Positions 34,756-42,714 of a DNA stretch of 64,000 nt are shown piece after piece; position 1 is the first letter of the stretch; each line of letters starts with the position of its first letter. This DNA comes from an uncultured Dysosmobacter sp. (lineage in GTDB: Bacteria; Bacillota; Clostridia; Oscillospirales; Oscillospiraceae). The stretch covers positions 118,259 through 182,258 of the forward strand of contig CANQPD010000003.1 of NCBI GenBank assembly GCA_947625655.1, given 5' to 3'. Both the position numbers and the translations under genes were made by a program. A model generated the notes under the pieces. That model did not search any database, had not been told where the DNA came from, and saw nothing but the letters and a program-made list of their open reading frames with translations.

Positions 34756-36414
34756 TCATGCTGAGATTTCCTGCCGGGGGCTTTCTTTGTCTTGCGGAAT
34801 GTCCCTGCCAATGAAGCCGATGTCGCTGTAGTGGATCTCGATGGTCTGCATGGCTTTCTTCGACCATTTGGTGCTTTTCTCATGCACCACGATTTTCTGG
34901 ATGAACAGCCGCAGCAGCTCCGGCGTCAGCTCCGTAATGTCGGTGTAGCGTTTGGCCTTGGCGATGAAACCCTCGGTGCTGGAAACCGTATCTCGCAGTT
35001 TCTGGATGGCATTTTCCTTCGCCGGGATCTCTGCCGCCAGTTTTTCCTGTTCCGCTGTGTATCCGCCGGATAGCGTCTGGAACTGCTCCACCGAGATATG
35101 GCCAAGTACCCGATCCTCATACAGCTTTTTGAAGATGGCATCCAGCTCCCCGCCGCGTTTCCGCATTGCGGTCAGTTCCCGTTCCTGCCTGCGGATCTCC
35201 CGTTGGAGCTCAGCGGACTGCCTGCCGCCGATGTACTCCGCGAACTCCTTGGTATGTTCCCTGGCCATCGCCGTCACCCGCCGAAGATCCTCCAGGATCA
35301 CCTCGTCCAGCACACACTCCCGGATGTAGTGAGCAGTACAAACCTCCGCTCCCTCCTTCTTGTAGGTGCGGCAGGTGAAGTTGTTCCAGGTGGGCTTCAT
35401 TGTATGCGCCCGGTGCAGCACCATCGTGGATCCGCAGTCCGCACATACCACCAGCCCGGAGTACTTATTCTGCTCGTTCATCTTCGTGGGGCGGCGCCGG
35501 TTCTGCCGCACGCGCTGGACAATATCCCAGACCTCTTGGGTCACAAGCGCGGGATGCGTCCCCTCGAACACCAGACATTCTTCTCTGGGGTGTTCCACCT
35601 TCCGTTTGTCCTTGTAAGATTTACTGCTGAATCTCATGTTGACGGTATTGCCCAGATACAACTCGTTTTCCAGCATATTCGCAATCGTGCTGTCCGTCCA
35701 ATGGCAGAGCTTTTCCAGGTTCAGCGACACATGACCGACCCCAAACTTCTGATAGGCATAGGTTGTGGGGCATAAAACCTGTTCCTCGCTTAATTTTCGG
35801 GCGATCTGACTCGGCCCACGGCCCGCGGCGCACATGGCGAAGATACGGCGCACGACTGCGGCGGCTTCCTCATCCACCACCAGCTTTTTGCTGTCGGCTT
35901 CGTCCTTTTTGTAGCCATAGGGCGCTCTGGTGCCCAGCCGTTCCCCGCGCTCCGCTTTGGCCTTGAGGACGGCCCGTACCTTGCGGCTGGAGTCCCGAAC
36001 ATACCATTCGTTGAACAAATTTTTGAACGGCATCAGCTCGTTGCTCTCGCTGCTGTCGGTGTCCACATTGTCGTTGATGGCGATGTAGCGGACGCCGAAC
36101 ATGGGGAAACGCTCCTCGATGTACAGCCCGGTGTGAAGCTGGTTCCGGCCCAGTCTGGACAGGTCTTTCGTGATAATGATGCCGATCTCACCGTTTTCCA
36201 TGTCGGCCATCATCTGCTGGAAGCCTGGACGCTGAAAATTCGCGCCTGTGTGTCCGTCATCCACATAAAAGCAAGGGTTTGGGAAGTGGTGGTCGGCTGC
36301 GTACCTTTGAAGGATCATTTTTTGATTTTGAATGCTGTTCGACTCATTTTCAGTATTGTCATCCTGACTGAGACGGCAGTACAGAGCGGTTTTCTTCTGG
36401 TTTGACGTTGTCAT
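34756..36414 (-). CDS. Large serine recombinase
   Basis: 552-residue site-specific recombinase. The resolvase domain has the catalytic serine in ALYCRLSQDD and the conserved GIIITKDLSRLGRNQLHTG. It continues with the recombinase domain (APYGYKKDEADSKKLVVDEE), a zinc-ribbon with VCADCGSTM and later cysteines, a long coiled coil (about 400-490) and a DUF4368-like tail. This is the TnpX/Tn4451-like type that excises and inserts mobilizable elements. GAAGGAGGGCAAG precedes the ATG. The stop codon lies inside a hairpin with stem CCCCGGCAGGAA. Gene sits at the left end of the island, as usual. Confidence 0.93.
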   Translation of the reverse strand: MTTSNQKKTALYCRLSQDDNTENESNSIQNQKMILQRYAADHHFPNPCFYVDDGHTGANFQRPGFQQMMADMENGEIGIIITKDLSRLGRNQLHTGLYIEERFPMFGVRYIAINDNVDTDSSESNELMPFKNLFNEWYVRDSSRKVRAVLKAKAERGERLGTRAPYGYKKDEADSKKLVVDEEAAAVVRRIFAMCAAGRGPSQIARKLSEEQVLCPTTYAYQKFGVGHVSLNLEKLCHWTDSTIANMLENELYLGNTVNMRFSSKSYKDKRKVEHPREECLVFEGTHPALVTQEVWDIVQRVRQNRRRPTKMNEQNKYSGLVVCADCGSTMVLHRAHTMKPTWNNFTCRTYKKEGAEVCTAHYIRECVLDEVILEDLRRVTAMAREHTKEFAEYIGGRQSAELQREIRRQERELTAMRKRGGELDAIFKKLYEDRVLGHISVEQFQTLSGGYTAEQEKLAAEIPAKENAIQKLRDTVSSTEGFIAKAKRYTDITELTPELLRLFIQKIVVHEKSTKWSKKAMQTIEIHYSDIGFIGRDIPQDKESPRQEISA

Positions 36415-36513
36415 CTTGCCCTCCTTCGTTAGTCAAACCGTTCAGAGCATTGCGACATGACTATACTCCAAAACGGCCCGGATATCCAGCGTTTTTCCCA
36501 GACAGCGCCGGGA

Positions 36514-36744
36514 TCAAGCGCACAGCTTCTGCTGCTGGATCTCCAGGTCGATCAGGGCTTTCAGTTTTTCTTCCGGCGAACAGCGTCCGTTTGTCGGGAA
36601 CACGGACACCACCCGGATGGTTCTGCCGTGGGAGACCTGGATACGTTCCATCCTGATTTCTTGCTTGTTTTTTGGCTTGTCTATGGTTGGGAACCTCCCT
36701 TCTTGACAGTTTTGCCAATCAGTATTTTTGCCCTGTGAGAACAT
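36514..36744 (-). CDS. Small TnpW-like mobile-element protein
   Basis: 76 residues; the C-terminal half (GRTIRVVSVFPTNGRCSPEE, KLKALIDLEIQQQ) follows the pattern of TnpW-type proteins, with a short beta-hairpin then an amphipathic helix. A GGGAGG lies inside the frame at about 36691-36696, so the real start could be internal. 99 bases upstream of the recombinase, same strand. Assignment is tentative. Confidence 0.4.
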   Translation of the reverse strand: MFSQGKNTDWQNCQEGRFPTIDKPKNKQEIRMERIQVSHGRTIRVVSVFPTNGRCSPEEKLKALIDLEIQQQKLCA

Positions 36745-36842
36745 ATCCGATTATGATTTTTGTGATTGTCTGAAAACCGCTTCTGGTGAATTCACCGAAA
36801 GCGGCCTGCGTAGTTGCACACATTGTCGCTTCCCATACGAGT

Positions 36843-36870
36843 TCGGGTTTTGTGAATTCACAAAACCCGA
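36843..36870. repeat. 28-bp perfect palindrome
   Basis: Half-site TCGGGTTTTGTGAA followed by its exact reverse complement, centred on GAATTC between 36856 and 36857. A smaller palindrome GGTGAATTCACC lies at 36785-36796. It sits in the MobC-recombinase gap; candidate binding site for MobC, ParB or a repressor, or part of oriT. Confidence 0.85.
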
Positions 36871-36975
36871 TTTTCGCCACGCCCGCCCACGCTGGGCTTG
36901 ACGGCCCAGGTGGGGCAGGGACTCCAGCGCAGACGGAGGCGGGCCACACGGGGCCTCCTGTGGGCCAACGGAGGG

Positions 36976-37329
36976 CTATTTCTGGCTGGAAAGCAGATAG
37001 ACTTCCTCACAGAGCTTATCTGTTAGAAAAAGCAGCTTTGAGACAGCTTCGGCATCCATGCCTCCGGCCCGTTGATGGCGGGTTATCTGCTTCACGTTGG
37101 AGTAGATCCTGTTGACGCTGGTGTGCAGGGCATGGTTCAACTTTGGGGAACGGCCTTTGAACTCACCGCCTTGAATCAGTCGGCAAAAATAGGCTGTACT
37201 GCACAGCCTGGTCATTCCCATGTACCGTTGAAGCCGCTGGTACTGCTCCTCCGTCATGCGGACAGATAGGTTTCTGCTGTAGTCCCGCATGGAGACGCGA
37301 GCTTTCTGCGGTTTCCGATTATGCCGCAT
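36976..37329 (-). CDS. MobC-like relaxosome accessory protein (ribbon-helix-helix), 1
   Basis: 117 residues. Basic N-terminus, then a ribbon-helix-helix-like start (YSRNLSVRMTEEQYQRLQRY), and the MobC-type body NHALHTSVNRIYSNVKQITR. Such proteins bind oriT and help a relaxase nick DNA. Overlaps the upstream gene by 11 bases, so both are made together. No relaxase gene is found nearby. Confidence 0.65.
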   Translation of the reverse strand: MRHNRKPQKARVSMRDYSRNLSVRMTEEQYQRLQRYMGMTRLCSTAYFCRLIQGGEFKGRSPKLNHALHTSVNRIYSNVKQITRHQRAGGMDAEAVSKLLFLTDKLCEEVYLLSSQK

Positions 37330-37657
37330 AGAGATACCCCTTCTTCCTCAGCGCATAAAGCCGTTCGTACACAGCACCCAAAAGACGGACAGCGCGGCGG
37401 AGCTGCTCCGCCGTACCATATCCGCTATTGAAATCGCGGGCGATGGCGTTGATCTCCCGGCCCGCCTCATCCATGAAGCGGATGGCCTCCCAGGTTTCTG
37501 CCTCCCAGTGCAGGACAGGACGGTTGGTTTCCAACTGCGCCATCAGCCACGCATTGGCGGACAGTCCGGCGGCCGCGCTCTTTTTCTTCAGCAGTTCATA
37601 ATCCTTGGCACTCATGCGGACACAGGTACGATGTGTCTGATTGCTTATGTTCCTCAC
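37319..37657 (-). CDS. MobC-like relaxosome accessory protein (ribbon-helix-helix), 2
   Basis: 112 residues: CVRMSAKDYELLKKKSAAAG is a ribbon-helix-helix module and INAIARDFNSGYGTAEQLRR is the MobC-type helical part. It is a diverged relative of the protein encoded just downstream (same layout, low identity), so a heteromeric relaxosome component is possible. Confidence 0.6.
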   Translation of the reverse strand: MRNISNQTHRTCVRMSAKDYELLKKKSAAAGLSANAWLMAQLETNRPVLHWEAETWEAIRFMDEAGREINAIARDFNSGYGTAEQLRRAVRLLGAVYERLYALRKKGYLYAA

Positions 37658-37966
37658 CCCTTCAAAAATTACCGCCCGCAGGCGGCATGGGGGTCAGGGG
37701 ATTTCCCCTGCAAGTGGCGTTTTGACATCAAAATGCTATGCTTGCGCCCTCACCGCCCCTCGGCGGTGAGGGCCTTGGCCCCGCCCACCGGCGGGGCTTT
37801 TTCCAGCGGTAGCCTGAATATATTTGCCGGAATGAGAACAGTGAGACTACTGAAACGAAAACGGCACAATTTCTTTTCTATGCAGTTCTCGCCCTCTGCC
37901 AGGTGTTATAAATTCACCTTGTTTTCTGTAAAAAGGAACGCTGGGTGTCAATCATGCACCCTGTTC
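37658..37966. other. Gap with two strong hairpins, one a plus-strand terminator
   Basis: GCCCTCACCGCC (37746-37757) pairs with GGCGGTGAGGGC (37762-37773). Next, GCCCCGCC (37778-37785) pairs with GGCGGGGC (37790-37797) and is followed by TTTTTCC, a terminator for plus-strand transcription although no plus-strand gene precedes it. It may mark a deleted gene such as the missing relaxase. No coding region seen. Confidence 0.6.
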
Positions 37967-38257
37967 TTACGCTTTTCCGGCTTGGGCAAGGATATCCTCC
38001 TCACCGTTCTCGTCCTCCCAGACACAGGAAGCGGCGCAGTCCATGAACCATTCGGAGCGCAGCAGAGACAGGATGATATCCCACATGATAGCGAAGTCAT
38101 CGCCGTCGCCTTTGTCTTTGAAAGCGAGAGCATCTCTGTCAGAGACGCAGGGAAAATCGTGGGTGGTGAACAGGTTTTTTATCGTCCGATACACGTCCTC
38201 CAGCGTGAGGCCCCGCCGCTCCACGACGACCCTGTCAAAGGAAAATTTCACGTTCAT
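37967..38257 (-). CDS. Conserved mobile-element protein, unknown function
   Basis: 96 residues starting at MNVKFSFDRVVVERRGLTLE (ATG at 38257, behind AGGAGGG). Acidic, Trp/Cys-containing C-terminus (MWDIILSLLRSEWFMDCAAS). Proteins of this type recur in Clostridia integrative elements next to ParB-like and Mob genes; no activity is known. Confidence 0.6.
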   Translation of the reverse strand: MNVKFSFDRVVVERRGLTLEDVYRTIKNLFTTHDFPCVSDRDALAFKDKGDGDDFAIMWDIILSLLRSEWFMDCAASCVWEDENGEEDILAQAGKA

Positions 38258-38433
38258 TTTGTAAGCCCTCCTATTATGTGGTGGCCCACATGATACCACC
38301 CTTTCCCGGCAGCATCCAGATAATTTGCCAGACAGTCACTTTGATTCATAACAAGGGTGTCAACACAGACACCCTTGCCAAAGCAATCCCCCAATATATG
38401 GACAGGCAGGGTGTCACACATAACCCCCTGCCC

Positions 38434-39291
38434 TCAGGTCTGCCCCTGATCAGATAGTGCGTCTGGCCATTGATGCACACAGGAAACTGCATTCTTCAGC
38501 AGATCCCCAATAGTTTGAAACGTCTGGGCCAACTCGTAGGACTCCTGCACAGAGTCCTCGATTTCTTCCTGCGTCATGCGGGTACACTCCGTCCAGATCC
38601 GCACGTTTTCTTCTGTAGGAGTCAGCAGAACCGCTTTTTCATAGGCTTTGCAGAACAGACCAGCGATTTTTCCTCTGCGCTCCGCTTCAGCATCCGACTG
38701 GTCGATCTCCCGCACTGCCGACAGCATCTCGGCGGCAGCCGACTCTCGCTCCTCCGGCGGCAGCTGCTGGACAGCTTTCAAGATCCTCCAGCCTCGGTTG
38801 ATGGACAGTTCTTTGTTTTCCAGAGCATTTTTCAACGATTGGGGCGCATTTTCAACTAACTGCGAGATCCTGCCCATGGCCTGCTCCCCGATACCAACGG
38901 CCTTGGCCATCTCTTTGCGGGTGTCCGTGGGCGGGTAACTTTTCGATGAATTCACCGAAAGGTCGGTACGGGTTCCCTGATTTGCCTTTGCCCTGGCCTC
39001 GATCTCCGGCTTCAGTTTCAGTGCGATCTGGCCCAATTCCCACTTGTCCAGGTTACGGCGGCCCTTCTGCGTATCCAGCGCCCACTGTTTCGCCTCCAGC
39101 AGATCAGCAAACGAAAACACCAGCATTTTGTAGGGCAGGCCGTGCTTTTCGCAGATGCGGAGCCGGTTGTGTCCGTCAATGACAGTCATATCCTCGTTGA
39201 CGATGACGGAGGCATAGCAGCCGTTTTCCAGGATATCGCTCTCCAAAGCAGAAAACCGCTCTCCGCGTAACGGCGGGAGCAGTTGTTCCAT
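38434..39291 (-). CDS. ParB/Spo0J-like nuclease-fold DNA-binding protein
   Basis: 285 residues from the first ATG. The N-terminal ParB domain shows ESDILENGCYASVIVNEDMT and VIDGHNRLRICEKHGLPYKM; the middle has a helix-turn-helix region (TDTRKEMAKAVGIGEQAMGR). The C-terminal half is helical. The same frame stays open and protein-like about 65 codons further upstream (TKIEYSSSERTPIVLPEMEQ directly before), to a stop near 39480, but has no ATG, GTG or TTG there. The true N-terminus is therefore uncertain. Mobile-element ParB relatives act in regulation or partition. Confidence 0.75.
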   Translation of the reverse strand: MEQLLPPLRGERFSALESDILENGCYASVIVNEDMTVIDGHNRLRICEKHGLPYKMLVFSFADLLEAKQWALDTQKGRRNLDKWELGQIALKLKPEIEARAKANQGTRTDLSVNSSKSYPPTDTRKEMAKAVGIGEQAMGRISQLVENAPQSLKNALENKELSINRGWRILKAVQQLPPEERESAAAEMLSAVREIDQSDAEAERRGKIAGLFCKAYEKAVLLTPTEENVRIWTECTRMTQEEIEDSVQESYELAQTFQTIGDLLKNAVSCVHQWPDALSDQGQT

Positions 39292-39493
39292 CTCCGGCAG
39301 GACAATCGGCGTCCGCTCAGAGCTGCTATATTCGATTTTTGTGTTTTGCAGAGTACCATCTCCTTCAGTTTGATTTTTGTGAGCTTCCGCTAAGATGTGC
39401 CGTTCTCCCCAATCCGGTTCCTGACAGGCAACCCTGCTCGGCGCTGTGTCGTTTGGCTTCCCTTGGCCCGCTCCCTCAAACTGAAATCATGGC

Positions 39494-39612
39494 AGGCTTC
39501 CCCGAAAAAGTATCGGATTGGACGGTCATTCACTTTTACCCCCAAGCGCATATGCGCCTGGGGGTACAGCGGTAAGCCTGCAAATGATGTCCGATCCCTT
39601 TCGGGAAAGCCT
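39494..39612. other. Highly structured region upstream of hsdM
   Basis: AGGCTTCCCCGAAA (39494-39507) pairs with TTTCGGGAAAGCCT (39599-39612), and ATCGGA with TCCGAT inside it. The interior holds a second hairpin, TACCCCCA-AGCGC / GCGCC-TGGGGGTA (39538-39566). A competing arm pair GCAGGCTT/AAGCCTGC also exists (39492-39499, 39574-39581). Could be oriT, a regulatory RNA or a switch between alternative folds. The rest of the 39292-39830 gap holds the upstream ParB-frame extension and the hsdM promoter. Confidence 0.5.
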
Positions 39613-39759
39613 GGTTAGAAAAAACGAAAAAGTTGGATTTTCCAATTAGTTACTGTAGCCCAGAGTATACACCCGATGGATGAATTTGTCAAGCAAAATG
39701 CAAAGACCAACAGCCGTCAGTTCACAGGGCACAGCAATCAGTGATTGGCAAAATTTTTG

Positions 39760-39788
39760 TTGCGGAAACCACAAGATTCATGTATGAT
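39760..39788 (+). promoter_or_regulatory. Promoter of the type I restriction-modification operon
   Basis: TTGCGG, 17-bp spacer, TATGAT, 43 bases before the hsdM start. Confidence 0.55.
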
Positions 39789-39830
39789 TAGAGAGAAATA
39801 TGGCGAAACCGCACAGACGGAGGAATGACC

Positions 39831-41393
39831 ATGGCTGACATGAAGAAGGAGCAGGAGCGCGAAGAGCTTCACCGGGCGATCTGGGCGATTGCGGATGAAC
39901 TGCGGGGTGCGGTGGACGGTTGGGATTTCAAGAACTATGTCCTTGGCACCATGTTCTACCGCTACATATCCGAAAATTTGGAGAGCTACATCAACGACGG
40001 CGAATGGGACGCAGGAAACGCGGACTTCCACTATGCCGATATGTCGGATGCCGAGGCGGAGGAGGCAAGGGCCGGACTGGTGGAGGAAAAGGGCTTTTTT
40101 ATCCTACCCAGCGAGCTGTTTTGCAACGTCAGAAGGAACGCGCCCCAGGATGAAAACTTAAACGAGACAATTGAGATGGTGTTCCGGCATATCGAGGAGT
40201 CCGCCAAGGGAAGCCAGTCCGAGAGCAGCTTTGCGGGCCTGTTTGACGACTATGACGTAAACAGCAACAAACTGGGTGCGACGGTGGCCAAGCGCAATGA
40301 AAAGCTGGTCAAGCTGCTGAACGGCGTAGCGGAAATGAACCTGGGCGAAGTAAAAGATCACGATATTGACGCCTTTGGCGATGCCTATGAATATCTCATG
40401 ACCATGTACGCCTCCAATGCAGGAAAATCCGGCGGCGAGTTCTTCACCCCCGCCGATGTGTCCGAACTGCTGGCCCGATTGGGGACGGTGGGCAAGACGG
40501 AGATCAACAAGGTCTATGACCCCGCCTGTGGTTCCGGCTCTTTGCTGCTGAAGGCGGAGAAGGTGCTGGGCCGGGACGCCATCCGGAACGGCTTCTTTGG
40601 GCAGGAGATCAACATCACCACCTATAACCTGTGCCGCATCAATATGTTCCTCCACGATGTGGGCTTTGACAAGTTCGACATCGCCTGCGAGGACACCTTG
40701 ACCGCGCCCCAGCACTGGGACGACGAGCCTTTTGAGCTGATCGTCTCCAATCCGCCTTACTCCATCAAGTGGGCGGGGGATGATGACCCCATTCTGATCA
40801 ATGACCCCCGGTTTTCTCCCGCCGGGGTGCTGGCGCCGAAATCCAAGGCGGATATGGCTTTTATCATGCACGCGCTGTCCTGGCTGGCCTCCAATGGCAC
40901 GGCGGCCATCGTCTGCTTTCCCGGTATCATGTACCGGGGCGGCGCAGAACAGAAAATTCGGAAGTATCTGGTGGATAACAACTTTATCGACTGCGTGATC
41001 CAACTCCCGGCAAACCTGTTCTTTGGGACAAGCATCGCCACCTGCATCATGGTGTTAAAAAAGGGCAAGGCGGACAACAAAACGCTGTTTATCGATGCCT
41101 CCGGCGAGTGCGTTAAGGTAACGAACAACAATAAACTGACGGCAGAGAACATCGAGCGCATCGTGTCTGTTCTCGCCGGGCGGGAGGAAATCAAGCACTT
41201 TTCCCATCTGGCGGATTATGGGGAGATCACGGAAAACAACTACAACTTGTCGGTGTCGACCTACGTGGAAGCGGAGGACACCAGGGAGAAAATTGACATT
41301 GTGAAGCTCAACGCTGAGATTGCGGAGATCGTGGCGCGGGAGCAGGTGCTGCGGGACGAGATTGCGAAAATCATTGCAGAAATTGAGAGGTGA
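39831..41393 (+). CDS. hsdM: Type I restriction-modification methyltransferase subunit
   Basis: Adenine-N6 methyltransferase subunit, 520 residues, which works with HsdS alone to methylate and with HsdR to restrict. The N-terminal helical domain ([20 protein letters not shown]) precedes the catalytic domain with SAM-binding [10 protein letters not shown] and catalytic NPPY ([12 protein letters not shown]). The ATG at 39831 is chosen over one at 39825, which touches the GGAGG. The C-terminal coiled coil ([20 protein letters not shown]) contacts HsdS. First gene of a tight plus-strand operon. Confidence 0.96.
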   Translation: MADMKKEQEREELHRAIWAIADELRGAVDGWDFKNYVLGTMFYRYISENLESYINDGEWDAGNADFHYADMSDAEAEEARAGLVEEKGFFILPSELFCNVRRNAPQDENLNETIEMVFRHIEESAKGSQSESSFAGLFDDYDVNSNKLGATVAKRNEKLVKLLNGVAEMNLGEVKDHDIDAFGDAYEYLMTMYASNAGKSGGEFFTPADVSELLARLGTVGKTEINKVYDPACGSGSLLLKAEKVLGRDAIRNGFFGQEINITTYNLCRINMFLHDVGFDKFDIACEDTLTAPQHWDDEPFELIVSNPPYSIKWAGDDDPILINDPRFSPAGVLAPKSKADMAFIMHALSWLASNGTAAIVCFPGIMYRGGAEQKIRKYLVDNNFIDCVIQLPANLFFGTSIATCIMVLKKGKADNKTLFIDASGECVKVTNNNKLTAENIERIVSVLAGREEIKHFSHLADYGEITENNYNLSVSTYVEAEDTREKIDIVKLNAEIAEIVAREQVLRDEIAKIIAEIER

Positions 41394-41398
41394 TTTGA

Positions 41399-42064
41399 AT
41401 GACAGAGAAAGAGAGACTAAAGAGCCTAATTGATAATCCAAAACAGCCAAATGTTAGCGAATGGGTCTATGAAGTGGAGGCCTTTTTAGAAGAAACAAAC
41501 GAGCCAAATGAAGAAGCATGGATACTAATAGACAAAATAAAGTTGCATGGAGCAGCTTTAAATCATTGTGAGAATTTGGTTGCTCTATTGCGTCAGCTAT
41601 ATAAAAGGAAGTATGATAAGGTTTCTATTCCGCCTATAGCAAAAAGAAATCAGATATTTGTCGCAATGATGTTTTCTCCTGAAACAGATGTCGCTTATGA
41701 AAACGCATATAAGCCTGTCATTCAATCGTTAAATTATGTAGCGATGAGAATTGATGAAAAGCAGTTTAATGGTTCGATTATTGGTGAGATTACTGCTGAA
41801 ATAACAGACTCTGTGGCTCTAATTGCCGATTTGACAGGTAATCGGGGCGGCGTTTATTACGAAGCAGGAATAGCCAGAGGACTGCAACTGTGCAATCACC
41901 CCATTACATTGATTTTAACCTGTCAGCGCAGTTTTTTCGACTCGGAAAAAGTTCACTTTGATGTGAGTGGGGACAATATTATTCTCTATGATAGTGCTGA
42001 TGATTTAAGCCAGAAACTATCTATGCGGTTAAAAGCTGTCTTAGGCAAGGAGAATGTAACATGA
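41399..42064 (+). CDS. NDT/TIR-like nucleotide-processing domain protein inside the RM operon
   Basis: 221 residues, cytoplasmic. Residues 1-78 are helical. Residues about 83-200 have the fold pattern of nucleoside 2-deoxyribosyltransferase/TIR-like proteins: QIFVAMMFSPETDVAYENAY, then ITAEITDSVALIADLTGNRG, GVYYEAGIARGLQL and PITLIL, with candidate catalytic Glu in YYEAG. The start follows GAGAGGTG 5 bases after hsdM; the stop overlaps the hsdS start (ATGA). It is AT-rich compared with hsdM. Tight coupling suggests it acts with the RM system, perhaps as an NAD- or nucleotide-consuming effector. That activity is inferred only. Confidence 0.7.
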   Translation: MTEKERLKSLIDNPKQPNVSEWVYEVEAFLEETNEPNEEAWILIDKIKLHGAALNHCENLVALLRQLYKRKYDKVSIPPIAKRNQIFVAMMFSPETDVAYENAYKPVIQSLNYVAMRIDEKQFNGSIIGEITAEITDSVALIADLTGNRGGVYYEAGIARGLQLCNHPITLILTCQRSFFDSEKVHFDVSGDNIILYDSADDLSQKLSMRLKAVLGKENVT

Positions 42065-42714
42065 GCAGGCTGGAGGAGCTGATTGCAGAGCTTTGCCCGG
42101 ATGGGGTGGAATATAAAAAGCTGGGAGAAATTGCGACCATCTCAAGAGGCGGAAACCTCCAAAAGAAAGATTTCCGTTCGGAAGGTGTTCCCTGTATCCA
42201 TTACGGACAAATCTACACCAGATACGGTTTGTTTGCTGATAGAACTTTCACTTTTATCAGCGAGGAATGTGCCAAAAAGCAAAAATTGGCCTGTCTCAAT
42301 GATATTGTCATGGCAGTCACAAGCGAAAATATTGAGGACATTTGCAAATGCGTGGCTTGGTTAGGGAATGAGGCGGTTGCAGTCAGTGGGCACACGGCGA
42401 TTATCCATCATAGCCAGAACACCAAATACCTGACCTACTACTTTCATACAGAAATGTTTGCCGCCCAAAAGAGAAAACTTGTCCATGGAACAAAGGTAAT
42501 GGAGGTTACACCAGATACTTTAAACACGGTAGTAATCCCCGTTCCCCCTCTGCCCGTACAGCGTGAGATCGTCCGCATTTTGGACAATTTCTCAGAGCGC
42601 ACAGCAGAACTAACTGAGCAGCTGACAGCGGAGCTTACAGCGAGAAGGAAGCAGTATGAATACTATAGGGACAAGCTGCTGACCTTTGATGTCCTCGGGG
42701 GGGGGGGCAAGTGA
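42061..42714 (+). CDS. hsdS: Type I specificity subunit, first half (in the present 11-G state)
   Basis: 217 residues with one target-recognition domain: EYKKLGEIATISRGGNLQKK, PPLPVQREIVRILDNFSERT, and conserved-region end ARRKQYEYYRDKLLTF. The frame then enters 11 Gs and stops at TGA (42712-42714). A one-half HsdS can dimerise in some type I systems and recognise a symmetric site. With 10 or 13 Gs the frame would run on into the second half. Starts inside the stop of the NDT/TIR-like gene. Confidence 0.93.
   Translation: MSRLEELIAELCPDGVEYKKLGEIATISRGGNLQKKDFRSEGVPCIHYGQIYTRYGLFADRTFTFISEECAKKQKLACLNDIVMAVTSENIEDICKCVAWLGNEAVAVSGHTAIIHHSQNTKYLTYYFHTEMFAAQKRKLVHGTKVMEVTPDTLNTVVIPVPPLPVQREIVRILDNFSERTAELTEQLTAELTARRKQYEYYRDKLLTFDVLGGGGK

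Noticed and set aside
36976-37657. ParD/MetJ-type antitoxin pair
   Set aside because: Ribbon-helix-helix starts are present, but the long helical tails fit MobC better and no toxin gene is adjacent.
41399-42064. Housekeeping nucleoside 2-deoxyribosyltransferase
   Set aside because: The N-terminal helical extension and tight embedding in an hsd operon argue against a salvage enzyme.
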